Shown: in pieces, positions 58,628-64,000 of the stretch | How the letters are laid out: each line of letters opens with the position of its first letter | Numbering within the stretch: position 1 is the first letter of the stretch | Source: Cerasibacillus quisquiliarum | GTDB lineage: Bacteria; Bacillota; Bacilli; Bacillales; Amphibacillaceae | Direction: 5' to 3' | Length of the DNA stretch: 64,000 nt | Assembly (NCBI RefSeq): GCF_014202495.1 | Contig: NZ_JACHHA010000004.1 | Location: 1 to 64,000 of the forward strand | Translations under genes and position numbers: made by a program | Notes under the pieces: model-generated | What the model was told of the DNA's origin: nothing | What the model saw: only the letters and a program-made list of their open reading frames with translations | Database searches by the model: none

Positions 58628-59590
58628 CTATTTAATTCGGATGCGTGGGTCCACCAAGCTTAAAATAATGTCTGATAATAAAGCTCCTAAAATTGTTGCT
58701 ATACCGAATAATAATGTAAGCGAAGTTGCTACACTATAATCACGTTGTACAATTGATTCTAAAAATAGTTGTCCCATTCCTGGATAACTGAAAATACTTT
58801 CAACGAACACAGTTCCGCCAATTAGTCCCGTAATCTCATAACCGAAGAAAGCAGCAATTGGTAAGAGAGAGTTGCGTAAAATATGACGGTTATATATCCG
58901 AGATTCCGAAGCCCCTTTGGCTCTTGCAGTTAAAATAAAATCCTTCTGTTTCGTATCAATGATTTCATTACGTAAATATTGAACCGTACTAACTGTCGTA
59001 ATAAGCGCCATAGATAAGGCAGGTAAAAGCATATGATAGATCCGGTTCATAACATATTCAAACGTTCCTGATTCCACCCCTGGCTGGACACTTCCGCCTG
59101 TTGGGAACCATCCTAATGTAAAACCGAAAAACCATAACATGACAAGAGCGAATATAAATAATGGTGTTGCAAAGCCGATATATGTGTATCCCGTAATAAC
59201 GCGATCTAGCCATGTATCATTATAGCGACCACTAATTAAACCTAAAGGTATCGATATCGCATATATTAAGACAAGTGTTAATAAAGACAACCAGACAGTA
59301 TTGGCTAAGCGTTGACCAATAAGTTCTGTCACTGGCATCTTATAGCGAAAGGACATACCTAAATCGCCCTGAAATAAATCTTTTACCCAGTTAGCATATT
59401 GAATATGCCACGGGTCATTTAACCCAAGCTTCTCCCGTTGTTCCGCAATCGTTTCTGGATCAATATTTGGATCAATGAGTCCTGATAGTGCATCTCCCGG
59501 CATCATCTTTGCCATGATAAAAATGAGTACACTTAATAAAATAATTTGCGGAATCATTATTAATATTCGACGTACCGTAAATTTCCACAT
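58628..59590 (-). CDS. Oligopeptide ABC transporter permease (OppB-like)
   Basis: A 320-residue permease with six membrane segments. Its EAA-like loop is in YIRNEIIDTKQKDFILTARAKGASESRIYNRHILRNSL (about 200-235), and it contains GYEITGLIGGTVFVESIFSYPGMG near 255. It is 30 bases upstream of the OppC-like gene on the same strand and forms the channel with it. Confidence 0.93.
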   Translation of the reverse strand: MWKFTVRRILIMIPQIILLSVLIFIMAKMMPGDALSGLIDPNIDPETIAEQREKLGLNDPWHIQYANWVKDLFQGDLGMSFRYKMPVTELIGQRLANTVWLSLLTLVLIYAISIPLGLISGRYNDTWLDRVITGYTYIGFATPLFIFALVMLWFFGFTLGWFPTGGSVQPGVESGTFEYVMNRIYHMLLPALSMALITTVSTVQYLRNEIIDTKQKDFILTARAKGASESRIYNRHILRNSLLPIAAFFGYEITGLIGGTVFVESIFSYPGMGQLFLESIVQRDYSVATSLTLLFGIATILGALLSDIILSLVDPRIRIK

Positions 59591-59596
59591 AAACTA

Positions 59597-60529
59597 TCAA
59601 CCTTTCTTAGGCAAAGCTACTAAATGTGTATCAGAGATGGATTGTAAATCATATGCTAAGCCATTTTCATCAAAGTAGTCATTAAATGATTGCTCATACT
59701 CTCTTTGGACCTCTTGCCTAAATTTAGCATGTTCTTTCCGTTTATTAGGGTCAATATCTGGAATAGCAGCTACAAGGCGTTTCGTATATATATGTTGTGG
59801 GTTATTAAAGATATCCTCTGTCGTGCCTTCTTCGACATAACGTCCTTTATACATAATTCCAATCCGATTACACATATGACGAATGACACCTAAATCATGG
59901 CTAATAAACAAATACGTTAAATCAAGTTCTTTTTGAATATCTTGCATAAAGTTAAGAACTTGTGCTTGTACAGATACATCTAAAGCAGATACAGGTTCAT
60001 CAGCGATTATTAATTTTGGTTTCAAGGCAATGGCACGAGCAATCCCAATCCGCTGTCTCTGACCTCCTGAGAATTGGTGTGGATATTTCAAAATGCTCTC
60101 TGGGCTTAATCCGACTAATTCCAATAGCTCTTGAACTCTTTTTTTCTCCTCTTGACGTGATAATTTCTCAAAGTTTCGTAACGGTTCCGCTACAATGTCT
60201 AATACACGCTTTCTAGGATTAAGTGATGAATAAGGATCTTGGAAAATCATTTGTACATCTTTATAATAATCTGCCTTCGCTCTTCTATAAGAAGTAATGT
60301 CTTTTCCTTCAAATAATACGTTTCCTGAAGTAATTTTGTTCAAACCGATTATAGCGCGACCTGTTGTCGTTTTCCCTGAACCAGATTCACCTACGAGACC
60401 ATATGTCATCCCTTTTTCAATGGAAAATGATACACCGTCTACTGCTTTCACATAGTCAACGGTTCTTCCGAATATGCCACCTTTTATAGGAAAATGCACC
60501 TTTAAATCTTTTACTTTCAAAATTGACAT
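59597..60529 (-). CDS. Oligopeptide ABC transporter ATPase (OppF-like)
   Basis: A 310-residue ATPase: Walker A GESGSGKTTTGRA (about 50), signature SGGQRQRIGIARAIALKP (about 160), Walker B LIIADEPVSALDVS. Its C-terminal tail is about 40 residues longer than the core (FNDYFDENGLAYDLQS). It precedes oppB by 6 bases, a typical OppF position. Works with the OppD-like ATPase. Confidence 0.93.
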   Translation of the reverse strand: MSILKVKDLKVHFPIKGGIFGRTVDYVKAVDGVSFSIEKGMTYGLVGESGSGKTTTGRAIIGLNKITSGNVLFEGKDITSYRRAKADYYKDVQMIFQDPYSSLNPRKRVLDIVAEPLRNFEKLSRQEEKKRVQELLELVGLSPESILKYPHQFSGGQRQRIGIARAIALKPKLIIADEPVSALDVSVQAQVLNFMQDIQKELDLTYLFISHDLGVIRHMCNRIGIMYKGRYVEEGTTEDIFNNPQHIYTKRLVAAIPDIDPNKRKEHAKFRQEVQREYEQSFNDYFDENGLAYDLQSISDTHLVALPKKG

Positions 60530-60544
60530 CTCGATATTTCCTCC

Positions 60545-61540
60545 TTATTGCACTTCTTCTTCAGGGAAGTGAAAATGTTTATAGCATGAGCAGCGTACGA
60601 AATGTCCCGGTTCAATCTCATGCAATTGTGGATTTTCTTCATGTGCCGATACATCAATCCACGGTATACGTGCACTGAATCGACATCCTTTTCGAGGTAA
60701 AAATTGCAATGAAGGAACAATCCCCTGAATAACGTGCAATTTCGAAGATGCCTCTTTATTATTTGGCACCGAATTTAATAATGATCTCGTATATGGGTGT
60801 TGTGGATTTTCAAACAATGTATATACATCTGCTATTTCAACAATTTGGCCAGCATACATAACAGCAACACGATCTGCCATTTCTGCAACCACACCAAGGT
60901 CGTGTGTAATCATAATAATCCCTGCATCCATGTCTTCTTTTAATTGTTTCATTAAATCAAGGATTTGTGATTGAATGGTCACATCTAGAGCTGTTGTCGG
61001 CTCATCAGCAATCAAGAGCTCTGGCTGGTTAGCAATAGCTGTCGCAATTACAACTCTTTGTCTCATTCCACCTGATAGTTCATGTGGAAACTGGTCATAA
61101 ACCCTTTCCGGATGTGGAATACCAACTTTTTCTAGTAAATCAATCACTTTAAGTTTTCTCTGTTCTTTGGATATATTTTTATTATGAAGATATATCGCTT
61201 CACCTATTTGATCACCAATAATCATTAACGGATTTAATGCCGTTAGTGGATCTTGGAAAATCATTCCCATTTCTTTACCGCGAATTTTACTCCACTCTGT
61301 AGGCGAAGCATTGGCAAGGTCTTTACCTTTAAAAAGAATATTTCCTTCTATTTTTGCCCTATTATGTAAACCCATAATAGAGAAGGCTAACGCACTTTTT
61401 CCGCAGCCAGACTCACCAACGATAGCAAGCACTTCATTTTTATTAACAGTTAAAGAAACGTCATCAACTGCTGCATAATAATCGTCTTTTATGCGAAACG
61501 ATGTTTTTAAATTTTTTATTTTCAGCAATGCTTGACTCAT
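60545..61540 (-). CDS. Oligopeptide ABC transporter ATPase (OppD-like)
   Basis: A 331-residue ATPase with Walker [14 protein letters not shown] (about 40), signature [18 protein letters not shown] (about 155), Walker [14 protein letters not shown]. The C-terminal oligo_HPY region has [12 protein letters not shown] and HFVRCSCYK; its cysteine pattern differs from the common GCPFHPRCP form. First gene of the operon; OppF-like gene follows 15 bases on. ATG follows GAGGAGG. Confidence 0.92.
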   Translation of the reverse strand: MSQALLKIKNLKTSFRIKDDYYAAVDDVSLTVNKNEVLAIVGESGCGKSALAFSIMGLHNRAKIEGNILFKGKDLANASPTEWSKIRGKEMGMIFQDPLTALNPLMIIGDQIGEAIYLHNKNISKEQRKLKVIDLLEKVGIPHPERVYDQFPHELSGGMRQRVVIATAIANQPELLIADEPTTALDVTIQSQILDLMKQLKEDMDAGIIMITHDLGVVAEMADRVAVMYAGQIVEIADVYTLFENPQHPYTRSLLNSVPNNKEASSKLHVIQGIVPSLQFLPRKGCRFSARIPWIDVSAHEENPQLHEIEPGHFVRCSCYKHFHFPEEEVQ

Positions 61541-61672
61541 TTTCCAGATCCTCCTCTGATTACTGACAAAAACCGCTATTTTTCAAATCTACAAATAATT
61601 CAAACTAAATACTTTATTTAAATAAAGCACTACAATTATCATCTATCACTATCTTTTATTTTTATCATGTTA

Positions 61673-61687
61673 AATATTCTGTCAATT
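61673..61687. promoter_or_regulatory. Possible CodY box at the opp promoter
   Basis: AATATTCTGTCAATT matches the CodY motif AATTTTCWGAAAATT at 12 of 15 positions and overlaps a perfect TTGACA on the minus strand. CodY control of peptide transporters is usual in Bacillus. A CTTTATTTAAATAAAG palindrome at 61612-61627 lies nearer to the gene. Tentative. Confidence 0.3.
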
Positions 61688-61926
61688 TAACCTAAATAAA
61701 TGTTATGTTGTCCATTATACTATGTTTCATAAAAAAAAGCACTACTTTTTTAAATTTATATTACAAATAGATAAAAGGTTTTGTTTTTAATTTTTTGATT
61801 CTTTAATAATTAAAACTTAAAAGTACTCCAAAAAAAATAGGATGGACTATTTTAGTTAAACAAATTTGGGCCTTTCTGAAAGCGCATTCCTTATCTATTT
61901 AACGACATTTATAACTATTATGCAAG

Positions 61927-61978
61927 AAAAAAACTATCTAATTTAGTTTATTTCAGTCAAAAATTAGATAGTTTTTAT
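61927..61978 (-). terminator. Terminator of the DHA2 exporter gene
   Basis: AAAAACTATCTAATTT pairs with AAAATTAGATAGTTTTT around a 15-base loop; T-run on the minus strand. Confidence 0.9.
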
Positions 61979-62005
61979 TATGAGTGATTATTTTATTCAT
62001 CTATA

Positions 62006-63520
62006 TTAAACGACATTATAATGCTTTTTTTGAGTTAAATAAATACCGATTATAATTGTAATAAAAGCTAAAAAAGCAGCAATGATAAACATCATCGAAA
62101 AACCTAACTCTAATATATTTGAAATTGTCGCTAATATTTTTGATCTCAAATTTGCATCTGTTAAACGTTCAACTTGTTCAATCAACATAGAATAATTTTC
62201 TGTACCAACGAGCTTAAGCTTCCCAGAGTAATTCGTCTCTAATACATGTTCTAATTGGATGTAAGCCTTCGTTAAAAATCCACCATATAATATTGGAAAT
62301 ATAGTGAGCCCGATTTGACGAACGAGAGATAACGTTCCGATCGCTGTTCCTTTATGAGCTTTTCCTGCACTTTCTCCTATTAATACATTTAAAGGTGCTC
62401 CAAGTAAAAATCCTAATCCTGTTCCAGCGAACACACTGGCTACTAAATATGAGATAAATCCATTGACCCAAATAGGAAATGAAATAAATCCGAATAGCCC
62501 TATTACCCCTGCTAAGATGAGCGTTTTGCGAGCACCTATTTTATCAGTTAGTATACCGCCTAATCCCGCACCTATTCCTGAAGCTAGTGCCATTGGTGTT
62601 AACCAATAACCAGCCTGCTCAACCGGAACTTGTAATACTTGTTGTACGTATGCAGGTATAAATATAATACCAGCTAAAAAACCGCCTGACATAAATCCAA
62701 TAAATAACGTGATGCGAAATAATTTGCTTTTAAGAAGTGATGTCGGAATAATCGGTTCCTGACCTTTTTGCTCAATATTTCTTTCGTAACGAATGAGTAA
62801 TAAAAACAGAAGGATCCCGATAACAAGATATGGCCAGACACTTAATTCATTTTCAATATTCGTTAAACCAAACATAACCGCTAATATACTCGCACCGAGA
62901 ATAAGTGATCCGATAATATCTAATTTTCCTGCATGTGTCACCTTGGTTTCTTCTATTTTTACATATCCAAAGATGATGAGGAAAATAACGATTGGAATAT
63001 TAATTAAAAACATCCATTCCCATTTACCAGTTATCTGTAAAATAAATGCGCCTAAATTGGGGCCAATAACAGCTGAAAGACCGTGCATCCCGCCAAAGAT
63101 ACCTAGTACTTTTCCTTGTTTATCTTTAGGTAAGGTGGCGAGAATATAGGAGCTTCCAATAACAAAAATACCACCACCACCAATCGCTTGAATAAAACGC
63201 GACACCAATAAGAAAGAAAAAGTCGGGCTTAACGCAACTAATAAAGATCCAATACCAAATAATGTAATTTCAACTATAAACAATCGTTTCCTTCCATACT
63301 GATCCGATAATTTCCCAATAATAGGAACACTAATGGCAATCCCGAATGTGTATATCGTTACAGACCATGTTCCCCATGATGGAGATACATGGAAGGAATC
63401 ACTAATCGTCGTTAATGCGGTGCTAATAATTCCATTATCCAATCCTGACATAAAAACGGCAATCGTAAATAGTACAATCGCCCATACATGTGATGTATGT
63501 ATCTTTTCCTGTTCTTCCAT
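62006..63520 (-). CDS. EmrB/QacA-type MFS multidrug exporter
   Basis: A DHA2-family proton-driven drug exporter, 504 residues and 14 membrane segments. Motif A is GKLSDQYGRKRLFI (about 65) and motif C region GIFGGMHGLSAVIGPNLGAFI (about 140). The Asp of TM1 is in FMSGLDNGIISTAL. No adjacent regulator gene. It is divergent from the next MFS gene at the window edge, 215 bases apart. Substrate not predictable. Confidence 0.9.
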   Translation of the reverse strand: MEEQEKIHTSHVWAIVLFTIAVFMSGLDNGIISTALTTISDSFHVSPSWGTWSVTIYTFGIAISVPIIGKLSDQYGRKRLFIVEITLFGIGSLLVALSPTFSFLLVSRFIQAIGGGGIFVIGSSYILATLPKDKQGKVLGIFGGMHGLSAVIGPNLGAFILQITGKWEWMFLINIPIVIFLIIFGYVKIEETKVTHAGKLDIIGSLILGASILAVMFGLTNIENELSVWPYLVIGILLFLLLIRYERNIEQKGQEPIIPTSLLKSKLFRITLFIGFMSGGFLAGIIFIPAYVQQVLQVPVEQAGYWLTPMALASGIGAGLGGILTDKIGARKTLILAGVIGLFGFISFPIWVNGFISYLVASVFAGTGLGFLLGAPLNVLIGESAGKAHKGTAIGTLSLVRQIGLTIFPILYGGFLTKAYIQLEHVLETNYSGKLKLVGTENYSMLIEQVERLTDANLRSKILATISNILELGFSMMFIIAAFLAFITIIIGIYLTQKKHYNVV

Positions 63521-63735
63521 TATTTACACTCCTGTCTTAATCGACTTTCTTCCTATTATATAGTTAAAATCCACTTGTTATTTTTTGGATGGACTTCTTT
63601 ACTAACATATCCATTCTAACGCTTGCCATTCATTTAACCAAATGATTACTTCTACGAATAGTAAGCATATCATTTTATTTTCTATCCTTATACTCTATAA
63701 TAGATATTTAGAACAACGAAATATTATGGAAAGAA

Positions 63736-64000
63736 GTGTGTATATTTATTAATTATCCAATACGAGATGTTAAGCGTAACTTGGTCATCATGTGGATTGC
63801 TAACTTCTTCGTTTCAGGCAGTATGACTATGGTTCTTCCGTTTATCTCTTTGTATGTTCATTCTCTTGGAGACTTTTCTACAAGTTATGTACAAAATTGG
63901 TCGGGATGGATATTTGGGATTACATTTGTGACTGCCTTTATCTTTTCACCAATTTGGGGAAGATTTGGCGATAAACACGGAAGAAAGGCAATTCTTGTTC
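63736..64000 (+). CDS. MFS transporter, 5' part (truncated by window end)
   Basis: From GTG 63736 the frame reads on open to the window end: NYPIRDVKRNLVIMWIANFF, VLPFISLYVHSLG, then WIFGITFVTAFIFSPIWGRF and GDKHGRKAIL, the motif A of a DHA1 drug exporter (MdtG/NorA-like). GGAAAG is close before GTG, so the start is uncertain; there is no ATG until about residue 20. About 88 residues are visible. Confidence 0.8.
   Translation, partial: MCIFINYPIRDVKRNLVIMWIANFFVSGSMTMVLPFISLYVHSLGDFSTSYVQNWSGWIFGITFVTAFIFSPIWGRFGDKHGRKAILV

Overview
The window is a low-GC chromosomal segment from an endospore-forming member of the Bacillaceae. Spore genes (cwlJ, gerQ), a B. subtilis-like ywhE-ywhD-ywgA-ywfO-lipL-hemQ order, guanine and manganese riboswitches, CcpA sites and AGGAGG ribosome binding sites all point there. 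A halophilic or alkaliphilic Virgibacillus/Oceanobacillus-type relative is an inference from gene order and AT content only.

Layout. 1-870: a 52-bp tandem array of imperfect hairpins, then an inverted repeat. 873-11,633 (minus strand): CTP synthase pyrG, RNA polymerase delta subunit, a TetR regulator and a beta-oxidation block (two acyl-CoA dehydrogenases, 3-hydroxyacyl-CoA dehydrogenase, thiolase, Fe-S oxidoreductase FadF), then ywiB. 11.8-21 kb: class A PBP, ywhD, ywgA, ywfO, lipL, hemQ, cwlJ-gerQ, ywdK, ywdI. 21-34 kb: transport and purine salvage (YjiH-like protein, xpt-pbuX under a guanine riboswitch), Ku/LigD end joining, cystine symporter TcyP, a chromate-transporter remnant, TerC under a yybP-ykoY riboswitch, a CPA-type antiporter. 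34-44.5 kb: RecQ, AmpS, an HxlR regulator, YkhA, cardiolipin synthase, methionine gamma-lyase, RarD, YpmR, YpmS. 44.6-52.2 kb is an accessory stretch: a NERD-nuclease/zinc-ribbon protein, an ISL3 transposase, a lipoprotein, a DUF2975/XRE pair, a second tandem array (53-bp period), a WYL regulator with a permuted-papain protein, and a decayed ABC-F gene. 52.2-64 kb: threonine dehydrogenase/KBL, a LysM-3D wall protein, a five-gene oligopeptide ABC transporter, an EmrB-type exporter and the start of another MFS gene.

How it works together. The fatty-acid block has sites resembling FadR boxes at three promoters plus a perfect CcpA site. Near-perfect or perfect CcpA sites also precede methionine gamma-lyase and kbl-tdh, so catabolism of fatty acids, methionine and threonine appears to share carbon-catabolite control. 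cwlJ-gerQ and possibly ku carry sporulation-type promoters.

Most notable observations. (1) The pyrG product at its canonical locus has glycine where the glutaminase nucleophile cysteine should be, plus further losses in that domain, so it should be unable to use glutamine. (2) In the 52-bp array directly downstream of pyrG, every non-Watson-Crick stem position is a G-U wobble in minus-strand RNA but an A-C mismatch in plus-strand RNA, pointing to selection as RNA read in the pyrG direction. No tRNA, rRNA or CRISPR array was seen. Many starts were moved from the longest ORF to the codon with the better ribosome binding site; these are stated in each entry.
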